Of a stretch of 64,000 bases of DNA, positions 1-11,634 are shown piece after piece (position 1 is the stretch's first letter; every line of letters begins with the position of its first letter). Below the pieces are notes generated by a model that was given only the letters and a program-made list of their open reading frames with translations, ran no database searches and was not told where the DNA came from. Location of the stretch: the NCBI RefSeq assembly GCF_914767665.1, contig NC_059501.1, positions 22,482,501 to 22,546,500 on the forward strand, in the 5' to 3' direction. The position numbers and the translations under genes are program-made. The stretch is from Harmonia axyridis. Taxonomy: Eukaryota; Arthropoda; Insecta; Coleoptera; Coccinellidae.

Positions 1-826
1 TTAATTTATAACAGTGAAGAATTATATTTTTTACAAATTTTTGTATTTCTAACTTGCAAGTGTGGGAAGAGAAGATGCAATCAAAGTATAATAAAAAAGG
101 TGATTGAACAAGAAGTTGGCATTAATATTATTAGAACATCTTTGGATAATTCTCCTTAAATTTTCTGTGAAAAATGTTTTCAGTAAAATTGAAATACATG
201 AATTTTATTTCAATGAAATTTTACTTTAGTATTCCTAAGTTCAAGTAGGTACCTAGTTGAAGAAAACAAACATCTATTTTTTCCATTATTTGACTAAATT
301 GTGAATTGATGCTTTTCTACACTGAATTTGTGGTAAATTAAAACTAATTTTGATTTTCAAAATATATTTCATATATCACAAAAACATCACAGACATTTGA
401 CCTATGTGCAAAAAAGATGATAAATTATAACATTCCAGGAATTATATTGCATCATATAATGAAACACTCCAATATCTAATGGGGATTAAGTGGAATTAAT
501 TTTATTCAAATGACTGATATTTTTTCAAAATTTGATTAAGAATTCTACCAAATGATCTTGCTATATTAAATATTCAAATTTAAATTACTATTGCCATTTA
601 AGTTTTAATTAGTTTTGAATGAAGAAGTTTTTAATCATGAATTCAAACTTCCAATTGCCAATTGATTCTAAGAAATACAATAATATAAAAACCAAAGTAT
701 ATTCGGCAATAGTCTCCTAATTTTTTCTGAATATAATTAAGTACCATTATTTTACCCATTAAATGTAAATCATTGAGTTTGATAAGTAATATATTTTTGA
801 ATAATCCATTGAAAATTCAATACAAA
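1..826. other. AT-rich intergenic DNA
   Basis: No coding region is recognised here. It is the 3' flank of the minus-strand C19orf12-type gene. A minus-strand AATAAA at 501-506 is a possible poly(A) signal for that gene, about 320 nt past its stop. Confidence 0.5.
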
Positions 827-1309
827 TCAAGAACTTGTTATCGTCATGTTCATTTCATTAGAGAAAAACTTAATAATTTCTTTCACCACAACAGCTCTCA
901 AATTATCAGTACCTAGTATCATAGGTAATATAATAAGTATATCTTCTGTTGTTACACTTTGTAGAGCTGATGTGACACTATCTGCTAATCTTCTGCGCTG
1001 ATCTGAAGTCATATCATATGTTATTATCTCAACGACTGATCTGCATTTACCTCTACAATGGAAGGCAGCTGTAGCACTACCTAAAGTACCACCTAGAATA
1101 AGAAACTAATTTTTATCCCAATCACGCATATGTTGGCAATTATATGTACCAATAAACAGTCCAATAGGACCTCCAAGCAATGTTCCTAATGCTGCACATG
1201 TGCCTGTTATCAAGAATCCTTTGCCTGCTTCTTTGAATGTAACATTCATTTGTTCTTTTTCTGATAGAACGGCACAAATATCAATTATTTGATCTTGGGA
1301 AGGAGGCAT
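827..1309 (-). CDS. C19orf12: C19orf12-like membrane protein, two exons
   Basis: Exon 1 is 1309-1150 and exon 2 is 1092-827. They are separated by a 57-nt intron (1149-1093, GTACAT...TTCTAG) in phase 1. The joined product is 141 aa, the usual length for this family. The central stretch GTLLGGPIGLFI, continuing after the splice as GGTLGSATAAF, is the glycine-zipper hydrophobic hairpin of C19orf12. The C-terminal part (DQRRRLADSV, then TTEDILIILPMILG, then AVVVKEIIKFF) aligns by eye with the human C-terminus. In human the protein sits at mitochondria, ER and their contacts, affects lipid handling, and is mutated in a form of brain iron accumulation; that is family knowledge. The start chosen is ATG at 1309; the frame runs five codons further upstream but begins with GTG. 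Without the splice the first exon reads to a stop at 1106, so it would look like two short unrelated ORFs. Confidence 0.88.
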
Positions 1310-1324
1310 TATGTAGGATTTCAC

Positions 1325-2560
1325 TGATCACACACAAAAATTTGAGGCTATAATATTCTAGGGACAACAAAAGTAGTTAATACAATCATTTATCTAATCG
1401 AATGAATTCATGGATACAGGTGAACTTCGATATTAAAAAGATTCATGACGTTTTTTCTATTTTGGTTTGTTTGTAACGTAACCTTACGATTTATCATTCT
1501 ATAAATATTGGATATCATAGACCCTTAGAAGAGTTCAAAGTTTTATCTTTATATGGGCTCGCCTCGTCGGAAATATACCCAGAATCAAATAATTCAATAA
1601 TAATAATAATATTGACGAAAATCGTAAGGGAAACAGATTGGTTGATCATAGAATTAATTCAAAGAATAGATAGAGTTAATCACGACTTACCTGGAGCTCG
1701 AACTTTGACCTCTGTCAGCTCTAAATCAACCTGACTGCCGAGATGGCCAGGAGCCAGGATCATATGATTCACCTCAGTTCGTGCCGGGATGTTATGAGAC
1801 AGTTTTTGAAAGTAAATTAGTGATTTTGACCTTGAGCAGTGGCGTTGAGCAGAGAGCTAACACACTTTCATGTTATCCTCGTTTCTAAGATTCTAAGTCG
1901 TAGTTACTCCTCGAATAGTGTACCGAGAATTACACTATAGGTCCTAAACTGGGGCCCGCGGAAACATAAGTAACCCCTACTCTACCACATACTCTCAGCC
2001 AAATGTTGGCATCTTTTTGCTTAATTCCTTCTCGGCCTCTTGTGTCTTCCCGGCATGAACTAAGGTGAATCCTATGCTGTGAGGACTTAGTATTTGCTTT
2101 GATCGTGCTAGTTCGCAAAGGTCGTAAGAACTTTTGGGTCGAGACCAGGGTCAAGAGGCGTCTCCTCGTGGAAGTTCGAAGGGAGGAGACTTGCCTACAA
2201 AGTCTCTGCGGAGAACTACCTAAGGCTTGAGTTCCGTGATCAGAGCTATGATGGAAACCACGGAACGAGGGAGCTCATTGACGAGTAGTTGCCTCACTCT
2301 TTTTAGGCTACCTATTGAATGGCTCTATCACCGAAAACGAATTGCTTTTGTCCTATCTCAAACTCCCAGAGCAGGACAGCGTCCCACAAAGACAGACATT
2401 CCACCGTAGAGTAGCAAACCCTTGGTGAGAAGGCCGCATTGAGGCTCAACGCGTAAGAGGAAGATTGGCGTCCTTGGTACCTTTCTTTGCGGGTTCGGCG
2501 GAGGTGTAATGGAGGTTTTTAGTGAGTATGCCCTTAAGGAGAGCCTCACACTATCCAAAA
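1325..2560. other. Intergenic DNA, no gene recognised
   Basis: This is the upstream flank of the C19orf12-type gene. Short open frames at 1930-2154 and 2227-2558 on both strands match no family I know. The higher GC from about 1690 suggests old transposon DNA rather than host coding sequence. Confidence 0.4.
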
Positions 2561-2569
2561 GGTGTCGAC

Positions 2570-3095
2570 AGGTGTTTTACACTTGTCGAGATTTGTTGGG
2601 TGTCCATAAGGTGGATTTCCCCGCTCCAAAAAGAAAAACAAAAATGGTTGCATAATGCTGGAGGCTTTCACGGCTTGAAAGTCTTCCAGAAATGTCAAAT
2701 TCCGAGCATTTTAGACGTGGTCTAGTCAGGTTTTCACCTGACGTTTCGCTTATCATTGCGGTAAGTAGTGGGTTTCTAGATTGTAGATTTGAACTCAACA
2801 CTGAAATTCTCAAAAATGAGAAAACCGATTGTGTTGGGATGTACAGTATTTATGCTTTCTGTAGAGGACGGAGCAATGTGGTTCACCTCTTTCACTTCTG
2901 ATAGGTTTAGTTTTCAGGCTATATATTGCTGTTAAACGGGCGCTATGCACAAATGGTGCTTCTTCTCTTCTGTTGATGTTATTTGAATGCTTGTACATAT
3001 CGATGGCTTCAATATTCATTTGCTCGGAATAGCCTTTAATTTTGGGGATAATTTCCGTCTTTGAGAACAAGATGATGTGATACTCTATCACCGCT
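2570..3095 (-). mobile_element. Decayed retroelement fragment, possibly Penelope-like
   Basis: On the minus strand, 3091-2810 reads EIIPKIKGYSEQMNIEAIDM followed by YKHSNNINRREE. This resembles the end of retroelement polyproteins that carry a GIY-YIG domain (residues like IEIYKHPNNxNRxxG). Just downstream comes ISETSGEN, a phrase I associate with 3' ends of such elements. No reverse transcriptase core or element ends are visible. The assignment rests on remembered motifs only; it could be another retroelement class. Confidence 0.3.
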
Positions 3096-3851
3096 CTTTT
3101 TACATTGAAACCGCAGTGGCTGCTATCTAGCTCGAGAGAGATCTAAGGGGGCGCCACCGATTCCATATAAAGAACTGCGACTATGGCAGGGGCTGGTGAA
3201 CCGGAACCTGAAATACCACAAGGGCGGAGAAGGAGGAGATACAAGGGTGAATCACAATTTCTGAAGGGTATTTGTTCCATAATCAAAATAATAAAGTATT
3301 TGTGTGTTACATATCATGGAAAAAGATATATCATTGAAAAAGATAAAGTTACTATTAAAGAATTGAAGACACGAATGGATTGAATACTTAAGTTTAAGGC
3401 TATCACGATTAATTTTTTAATGAATATCATGGAAAAAGTACAGTTGCTCAGGTGACATATTACTCACTGAGATTTGAGGAAATAGTAACCACTTTTTGAG
3501 TAATTTGATATAAACGGCAACAACTTACTAACAATCGTAACCAAGGTGATATACGGACCATACCTATTAGAAGAACGGACTGACCATCGAATGCTGTCAG
3601 AAAATATTCCATGGGTGGGCAAAATATCCACCCTACCTAACCATGAGTCATGACCTCGAACGACTTATAATACAAACCTGTGAAAATATGTTCGGCGAGG
3701 GTGGACTTATTCGTTTTTATCTGCAATGGCATTCGTACTCTTGGACTGGGGTCCCAATGATTTTTTGTCGTTCCAATGTTAACTATATTGTTTGTTTTTT
3801 TTATAACATTTTTATACCTTATGCCAAATAATTTACTTGATATTCTTTAAA

Positions 3852-4611
3852 TACGAGGCGTGTATTTAAAGTAAGGTCTCCAAGGCCATTGTATCACCGC
3901 AAGTAGCGCTAGATGAAATCCGGCAACACTGTTGTATACGTAAGGCCTTCCTCCACCAATCGGCACCTGGTGGAGCTCATTAGGACGCTCAGTCTTGACG
4001 TAGCAGCCATTTGCAATGGAAGTGCCGGTTGTTGATCCAGCCAGGTGCGAGTTATGTCCAGTGATTAAGTTTTTGCACTCAAAAAAAAACTCCACCTATA
4101 GAAATTCTTCGTCAATTGGAAGAAGTGTATGGTGAGAAATGTATGGACGTGAAAAACGTTCGAAAATGGTGTAAAAAATTTTCTGCTGGCCGACAAAACG
4201 TTCACGACGAGGAGCGCAGCGGCAGGCCGTCACACTCGGATGAAACAGTGCGGAAAGTTGAGGCGCTTGTGCTGAAAGATCGCAGGTTGACTTTCAATGA
4301 GTTGGCCGAAAAACTCTGAGATGTGTGCAGTAGAGACTCTACTCATTCAATTTTGGTGACTAACCTGCAATACCGATGAAGAAGTTCATGAAGCGGTCAT
4401 TTCGTTCTTGCGCGAGGCGGCGGGATCGTGGTTCGAGGAGGGGATACAAAAGTTTGTCGTACGAATGAGGAAGCTCATCGAAGTGAATGGCAATTACGTA
4501 GAAAAATAGCTTAGAATTCAAGCTTTACAGCAATGTACAAAACTTAGTAAATAAATGTTATTTAACGTGAAAAAAATAAATGGAGACCTTACTTTAAATA
4601 CACGCCTCGTA
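3852..4611 (+). mobile_element. Internally deleted mariner element
   Basis: The element is bounded by perfect 30-bp inverted repeats at 3852-3881 and 4582-4611 (beginning TACGAGGCGTGTATTTAAAG), including flanking TA. The left part encodes the transposase N-terminus at 4116-4319, with the paired helix-turn-helix signature VRKWCKKFSAGRQNVHDEER followed by SGRP. The right part (about 4430-4509) encodes only the transposase C-terminus, WFEEGIQKFV to EVNGNYVEK and a stop. The DD34D catalytic core is missing, so this copy cannot make an active enzyme. The length is 760 bp, against about 1.3 kb for a full mariner. Perfect end repeats suggest a fairly recent, possibly cross-mobilised, derivative. Confidence 0.85.
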
Positions 4612-4705
4612 GATATGTTTTCCTAATTTCAATTTAGGCTCTATTAATGTTGCACTACCAGTCTCGGCCACTTTATTGGTATTTATTTTAGAAAAACTTT
4701 CCAGA

Positions 4706-5060
4706 CAGTATATTATTATTATTTGAACTAGGGTCGTTGTGGTTCGGTAAGCCTTCTGGGAACTGCGACCATGTAGATCTTTTGTTCTCTACCCTACTCA
4801 TTCATGGAAATCCAAGGATTTCGTTAATGACGTTGATAAAACTGACAACCTCCTTAGGAGCTTTGGTCGTTACCATACGGGTATCCAGCTCTGGACACTT
4901 GCTTACCATGTGTTCAGCTGATTCTGCTTCTGATCCACAGATCTTGCAAATCTCATCTACTGACTTTCCTATACGGTATATCAGTCAGCAGTTCCACACC
5001 ATCACCCGAAGATCAGCTCGTGACAGCTTCAAGAGCTTTCTGGCATAGGTAGGTGAAATC
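4706..5060 (-). mobile_element. 3' end of a non-LTR retrotransposon
   Basis: The minus strand reads ICKICGSEAESAEHMVSKC, a C-x2-C...H-x4-C motif typical of the end of ORF2 in Jockey, I and R1-like LINEs. The 3' terminus is followed by an (AAT)n-type tail near 4706-4720. Stops and frame breaks are present and the 5' part is missing. Confidence 0.5.
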
Positions 5061-5184
5061 ATCACGAATTTTTTGGTCAGGAATGTTTGTCCAGTATAGA
5101 TTGAACAAGAACAAATTTTCTTGAACTGTAATAGATATCCATTTGTATTTTACAGAATAAAATAGGAGATTCAAGAAGAAAACA

Positions 5185-5190
5185 TTTATT
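5185..5190 (-). terminator. Poly(A) signal of the two-domain secreted gene
   Basis: AATAAA on the minus strand, about 185 nt past the stop at 5375. Confidence 0.5.
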
Positions 5191-5374
5191 CATTTACAAT
5201 ACACTTTTCATATAAACAAATCTGTTAGTTAATTTAGAACATGCTAAATTTACATTCGAAAAACGTCAACAAATTATGTGTGGAAGTTTTAAATTAAATA
5301 AATAATAAAAAGTTTCACTTTTCTGTTACCCTCACTTGTCATTACTCAAATAAGCATTCATGTTACCTACCTAT

Positions 5375-8300
5375 TCAAAGTTCGAATGCCGTTTTTGGAG
5401 GAGCAATGGAATATTCTTCAAGGAATTCTGAAACAGAAGGCATTGATATATTTTCACCAATATCAACTCAGGATCGTAATAGCCATGCTATATTATTGTC
5501 GAATTTGTTATTATGATATTAGCGACTAATTAAAAAAAAATACAAAATTTTGATCTTCTGATCAACTCGTTGATCATAGTTTCTAATATGATGATGAGCC
5601 CAAAAATAAACTTGAATTAAGCACTCCAGTATCTGAGATGGCTTCTAGAAGGTTACTTTCTCATTTCTACAAGTCTCTTATAAATTTTTTTCGTTGGCTA
5701 TCGATGGCGTGGTATTTCGTCACCAGGTGATCCGGAGTATCTTTTTTCTCCCTAGATCTGCACTAGTCGTTTTCTGCTAGACTCATTCTCATTAGGTGTT
5801 TCCTAAGGCGGCAATGCCCTGTAAGGAATCCAGTGAAGAGGTGTAGCATATTCTCGTTAAGATCCAAATACTTCTTAGATCTTATAGGTACAATTTCCTA
5901 TATCACAGACAGGTTTCAGGCCAGTAAATGGCGGTCATGGCAATTCTGCATATTTTAAAAATATCCTGCAAATTTCCATTAATGACCAGCATAAGAATAA
6001 CACCTTATAGGACAAAAAATAGTAAATCCTAACAATGATAGCCATGGCTCCTGGATATTGTCAGATCCGTCAATATGATCTACTGATTAATTGAGCAGGT
6101 TCATCCCTATTCAAAATCAAGGGGTTGTGCTCACCCCTATTAGGGGGTTGAAGTTACGGGTATAAAAAAAGAGGGAAAGTTGCTCCTTCTAATCAGAAAT
6201 TGACGGGTGGAAGCGATTTTCCTTGATTTTCATTTTAAAGTCGGAAAATTGAGGTGTTAATTTTGCGTTGGACCACTCTATGCATATATCTTACCTAAGC
6301 GCATTCATCTTGAAATTATACTTACTCTGATTTTTTTTCTTCTTGCAAGGAGGATCATCATGAGTACATGTTCTCCCTGAAACAGATGTTCGTTTTGTGT
6401 TAGTCATTTCTCAGGTATAAGGTACCTATTTAAGTTTCTTAAAAGTGCTTCATTACTTTGTCAGTTGTATTATTTTCTATTTTTAGAATAAATAAAATAT
6501 CATCCGATGCATCTGTCTATGATTTTGCGTTTCAAGTTTCAATAGAATTTCGTACATCAAAGGCCAAATCTCTGAAAATGTCATGAGACTTACGTTAAAC
6601 AGAATTACCGCAAAATATGTGCTTATGAATGCAAAGAATGCATAAAAATAAAACGACTAAAAACCATGCTCTAAAGAGCAATATAAGCAAGCGACATCTT
6701 CGCGCAAACTGAAAAATAAAAATCACCCCGAAATAAAAAATCGTAGATAGCAGAAAAAGAACTGAGTCTAAAACTGCAAATAAACAATGAAACAGGAAAC
6801 AGACATTCATTACGTACTTTCACTGTTTGGTACTGGTTCCCATTCTCCAGTTTGGGTATCCCATGTCCAGTCATCAGGGCAGATTTGTACAGCTTCATCA
6901 CTTGGAGGTTTCTTTGTCCATTTCTTGTAGAATCCGTTGTGACAGAGTTCGTAACTGGTGTCTCCGATGTCGTAGTAATATTTACAGTTAGTGTAGTGCC
7001 AAATACCACCAGATGGAAATCTAGCTTGATCTGGACATTGTCCTCCCAAACATTTGATGGGTATACCAAATTTCTGGTTTTCTTTCAGTTTGGTGGGACA
7101 GTCATCCACTGAAATCAGTTGATGAATAAATGACAATGAAGGGAAATAATGAAATGAAAATGAGCTGTTCAAACGATGCGAATAGAATACAGGGTTTTAT
7201 TTCTTCTCCAAAAATAGTATATCCTCAGAATTCAAGGCTACAGGAATGAAATTTAACTAAACACAAGAAAACGCAATTTGATCGCTTTGATAGCTACAAT
7301 TAAAGTTTCGTGATGCACACTTGATGATTTTCAGAGTATTTATTGCACAGTTTGTATGATATCCTCGGAGGAATACCGGGTGTCCCTTGTCGTGTATTTC
7401 TTCATTTTATTTGAGACCTATCATTAGCTTCATTCATTTCGTTAGCGAAATTCAAAGGGACATCTGGGTTGTTTTTTTCAACGGCTGATGATAGAAATTA
7501 GTTGATTTGTTATTTATTGCACACTGAGTGTCTCAGCCTGGCTGCTTATTGTGACACGATCTCACTGCGTGATGTAGGTACAGTATTTTATGAAGAACCT
7601 ACGAATTGAAGCATTGGTTCAGTACATAGACTACGACTCGTGTCGTTCGCATCCGAAGATACGAGGAATCGTATAGTTATTGTGATGTAAGAATACCGAG
7701 TATTGGTAGATTCTACACGATACTTGTGTAGTTGATGGAAATATAATTACGAGAGCTCGAACAAGAATGGAAAATCCTATATGAAACGAAATGTATTCGT
7801 TTAACTCGTCACTATGCCGGTAGATGCCTCACTGGGTATCCGTCAAGAAAAAAAAATGTTTTTCGGACACCCAGGAGCGTGAGCTGATTTTAGACGATCC
7901 ACTCGGTATACTCGTTTAATTCTAGGAGGGGTACTCCATATGGCTTTTTTCCTAGGGCCTACTGTTTGGCCCCTGCCCAACTTTTCATTATAACAAAAAT
8001 GGTTGAAAGAAAGAGTATCAAAATTTCTATCATTAAAGAAAACATCAAACCTCAAATATCGAAATAATACCCTCAGTAGATTTTTCTTCGTGGTACTTTC
8101 AAATTGATCACAGAGGAATGAGACTTGAATGTCCAAATAATCCGCAACACCCCGTATACTCGAAAACCGCGAGGAAAATTGTAGGTTTGGAAGTTTTCCT
8201 GGGGCTTCGAGACGACTTTGAAGTGGTCTTATTTTTGTCATTTTTGCTCTAGATGGCCCCGTTTAGGCTGTGATTTTGTATACCTACCTGGATTCTCAGC

Positions 8301-9421
8301 AGAAGGACTATATCTATATAAGAAAATGTTCAATGATGAAATTTTGGATTCGGAAAAAGAAAAATAAATTCTACTATCCCTGAAGTTTTCACAGATAAAC
8401 GTTTCAAAATGTGTGGAATCCGGAAATCGAATGAAAAATTAAGTATTTTCCCTTTCAGAACAAAATTTCTTGAATCATTCAAAATAGAAAAGAAGTTTTC
8501 AATGGATAGGAACTTTGGCACAACATTCGGTTGTATATAATAACGCATTGATCCTCCTAGCACAAGATTCAAACAAAAGAATGGAAAAAAATTAAATTGA
8601 AAAAATGCATTTATTTTTATATTAAAATGGAAAATATATATTTCTACGATTATACTGTAGACAATATTTTTAACATATTTAGCTTCTGCGATATGAATGT
8701 TTGAAATTTCCATTTGGATTTATGAACTAATATTCCCGACTTCAAATCCCGCCGCTGAATTATAATTACAATTTTTTTCATCGATATTTCATATTTTTCC
8801 TTGATGAGTAAAGATATTCTGCGTTGAAAGAAGAACTAATAAAATATTCACTTCTTTGAATTCTTTTAAATTTCCAGTGTTTTTTTTTTGTGGATTCTGA
8901 ATCTAAACGATCTAAAACGACTTTCATCAAAACATTTTTGGAAAAAAAAATTTAGTTGGTGTAAAATAACTTCCATAGGCTTTCGTTAACGACATTTTTA
9001 ATCATAAACGAATTTTCTTACCTAAGGGATATAATCTTCCTTGCTTGTCCCATGTCCATTTGAATTTGTCGTTACGAACATACTCTGCTCCATTTCCGCT
9101 AGTCACCCATTTTGAATAAAAACCGTCATTTCTTTGAACATAGATGCTGTTGCCTTGTTTGAAATAATATTTACCGCTTGTACTATCTTTGAACCACGTA
9201 CCAGTCATTGGGTATATGTATTTGTTGGATTGTCTTTTGAACCTACCTGAAAGATATTTTATTTGATTGAATGAATTGAAAAATAAATATTGTATTGAAA
9301 AAAAAATCATCTAGAAAAGGAATTCTTCAAACTTACTGATTAATAATGAATCATCTGGAGTACACTCTTCACAAAATGCGAAAGAAATGCATAGAAAAGC
9401 GAAAACTACAAAGCATTTCAT
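5375..9421 (-). CDS. Novel secreted Trp/Tyr-rich two-domain protein, five exons
   Basis: Exons: 9421-9337, 9246-9022, 7108-6818, 6376-6326, 5427-5375. All junctions are phase 1 and the frame closes to 234 aa. Exon 1 encodes a signal peptide (MKCFVVFAFLCISFAFC), so the product is secreted. Exons 2 and 3 each carry one copy of a domain of about 60 residues: GTWFKDSTSGKYYFKQG, then NDGFYSKW and FKWTWD in exon 2; GIWHYTNCKYYYDIGD, then HNGFYKKW and DWTWD in exon 3. The second copy has gained cysteines and is preceded by a Cys-containing linker. Exon 4 is a 17-codon basic stretch (DDPPCKKKK) and exon 5 ends PPKTAFEL. The NCKYYY...C...GFY pattern loosely recalls chitin-binding peritrophin domains, but the cysteine spacing does not fit well. 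I do not recognise the family. The first exon has a TATA-like promoter just upstream. A LINE remnant lies in the last intron. Confidence 0.8.
5690..5890 (-). mobile_element. LINE remnant in the last intron of the two-domain gene
   Basis: This stretch is a diverged copy of part of the LINE remnant at 11.93-13.08 kb. Both read, on the minus strand, versions of MSLAENDxCR...EEETP, the Cys-His region near the end of ORF2. It is frameshifted and non-coding now. Confidence 0.5.
7109..9021. other. Intron 2 of the two-domain gene
   Basis: It lies between exon 2 (ends 9022) and exon 3 (begins 7108). It contains open frames at 7843-8241 and 8330-8713 (-) that show no recognisable protein features, and AT-rich sequence. 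No additional phase-1 exon with the Trp/Tyr domain was seen. Confidence 0.5.
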
Positions 9422-9462
9422 TTCTGTTGATTAGTAAGTTAGATTGAGAAGAATACGATTCG

Positions 9463-9496
9463 ACTGTTGCTTCAAGTTTCGGAGTTTTCTATTTAA
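9463..9496 (-). promoter_or_regulatory. Candidate TATA and initiator of the two-domain gene
   Basis: On the minus strand TTAAATAG begins at 9496, and an ACAGT initiator-like motif has its A at 9465, 31 nt downstream. That leaves a 5' UTR of about 44 nt before the ATG at 9421. Spacing fits arthropod core promoters; the TATA match is weak. Confidence 0.45.
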
Positions 9497-9499
9497 GAC

Positions 9500-10600
9500 C
9501 TTACTAATTAAGAAGGTCCATCGTAGAAACATAACAAAATTACGAAATAGGAAGAGTTCAGTGATTACTAGTACAAAGCAATCAGGAAAATCAGAATGAA
9601 TGAATATTATTTGATGAATGGGAAAACTGCGTAGTCGATTTATCATTGCTATTTTACTGATACAAATTCAGTAGTAATTTACACTACAAGAGAGTAGTTG
9701 CGTTATCCTTTACTACAAACATTTTTTCCTAGTTTCTACTCATTTTTCGGAAACGTTGAACTTGAATTACGGAGTGAACAATTAATATTCAAAGAGTTTT
9801 TCGAGATGCAAATTTGAAAAATCAATAATATCTTAATTTCGATTTGTTTTTGAAATTCCAAGAAATTTGTGAATTATATTCAATCAGCTTTACTTTTTTG
9901 AAGTGTCTACCTATCAGGTAATCTGAAAATGTAGTTCAATTTTTCTCATTTTCGCCACGAATAACATTCAAGTTATTCATTTATTTCCAACTTAATTCCT
10001 TAAATTCAGTGTATATAAATTCTGCCACAATTTTTGTATTACTATGGGGATATTTGAGAATTATGTTTCAAAAATCTTCTTATTTTTCAATGGAGGTTGG
10101 ATATCACTTTATAAAAATAGTTACTACTGAATTGCCTTCACGTATTTGCAGGCAAATGTCTACTTTTCGGAAGAAATTTTGAATAACATTAGGTATTGCG
10201 GTATTTTGTTGATGCTGCATTTAGATCGATATTAGCGATTTCAATCAGCTTGTGTTTATTAGAATAAACTTGTGATTATTTATATCTTCACCCGAAAAAG
10301 TCGCCTAGCATCAAATCAGGACAATATGATGGTTGTTTGATGAGATTTGTTATCGAGAATTTTTGTTATTCTCGTACCAATTTTTAAAAATATAGTCTTT
10401 TTCGATGAATTGGAGTTGTATCTTGCGTTTTGGTACATGCAATTTCATCTAGAACAGATTCCTTGTTCGATATTTGATCCATTGCCAAAGTCACAAAACT
10501 ATGACCAATCGATAAAATGGGGTATTCGAAAAAAAAGAATAATATTAATTCGATCGTTAATTTTAATAACATTAATCTACATCTAACATAGGAACTGAAA
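9500..10600. other. Intergenic DNA between the two secreted-protein genes
   Basis: AT-rich DNA separating the promoter of the two-domain gene from the 3' end of the glycine-rich gene, which lies on the same strand. No gene or clear repeat was recognised. Confidence 0.45.
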
Positions 10601-10604
10601 CTCA

Positions 10605-10715
10605 AATGGATTGAAGATAAAATTTATTGTCCATATAAAATAATATTATTCTGATTTGGTAGATTTTCTCAGATTTGTTGTCCTTATTCCTAGATGGTTG
10701 TTCCAGTACATCAAT
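10605..10715 (-). other. Probable 3' UTR exon and poly(A) site of the glycine-rich gene
   Basis: An acceptor (TTTTCAG) ends at 10716 and AATAAA occurs at 10628-10623. The last coding exon has a donor-like GTAAGA at 11618, 17 nt past the stop, so the 3' UTR appears to be spliced across the hAT-type element at 10891-11551. Confidence 0.5.
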
Positions 10716-10890
10716 CTGAAAATGAAGGAAAATAGTTGAAGGCTACATATGAAAGAAAGAAATGGGATGAAACTGACAACTTGGATTATTGAATTAATTT
10801 CAAGTTCTTGTTTTTATTTATTGACTATCTGTTTCATAGTTTTTTGTTTCGAAAAAAGATCTAACTTTATTGTATGATGTGTAGTTTGTG

Positions 10891-11551
10891 TTAGGGATTA
10901 ACGGTTTGGCTTGATATTCAAGCTCCTTGATTCAAGCTCAAACTCAAGTAACTAGAGCTTGACTCGAAATCAACTCAAGTGCAAGCCTGGTAGTAGTTTT
11001 CTCTAATTTTGTGGTTATTCCGTTCATTCTTCCACATCTTGTAGAACAAAATCGTGCGAGAATATATCAGAAACGCACAGTTTTCATGGTTATATTTTAT
11101 TATTATATGTTGGTACTCCGAACTTTCCGCCAAGGTTTTATCTGTCAATTCATCAATTTGCCTTAAAGAAATCAGTTCTGCCAACCAACATTTTCCAATG
11201 CAAATATCACTAAATGATATTTATGGAAATATTTCATTAATTTCAATAAAAATGCAATGAATTAGAGAAAATAATGTATAATACTTGTACAGAATGCTCA
11301 TTCTGCCACTCGTTCATTCCAAAACTCACCACTTCGTAGCTCGTTTTTGAATTTTGAACTCGTGGAAGAATATCAATGCCTTCTGCACTTGTATTATAAA
11401 TAACTATTTCAATGTTAATTCAAGTACTTAATAAATAAATACTTGACTTGACATTGAAAAACTACTACTTGACTTGAACTTGAGTTGATTTCGAGTCAAA
11501 CTCGAGCTTGGGCCATGTAGCTCGAATATCAAGTTAAGCCGTGAATCCCTA
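10891..11551. mobile_element. hAT-type non-autonomous element with long inverted arms
   Basis: The ends are inverted (TTAGGGATTAACGG at left, CCGTGAATCCCTA at right) and the arms stay complementary for roughly 90 nt. An 8-bp target duplication AGTTTGTG flanks it (10883-10890 and 11552-11559), the hAT signature. It has no transposase. It lies in the 3' UTR intron of the glycine-rich gene. Confidence 0.8.
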
Positions 11552-11634
11552 AGTTTGTGGTAACTTCTGAACATTGGTTTCGAAATGAATGTGAATGATT
11601 ATAAGAAATCAGTCTTACCCAGTCTGCTCACATT

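Noticed and set aside
7843..8713. Two minus-strand ORFs of 132 and 127 codons between exons of the two-domain gene
   Set aside because: No signal peptide, domain or splice-compatible phase. Composition is that of AT-rich intron DNA.
11619..11634. Extending the glycine-rich protein beyond GLNGI by skipping the last coding exon
   Set aside because: Splicing exon 10 straight to the acceptor at 10716 gives a stop after one codon, so the 11651-11635 exon is the natural end. Both variants differ by only a few residues.
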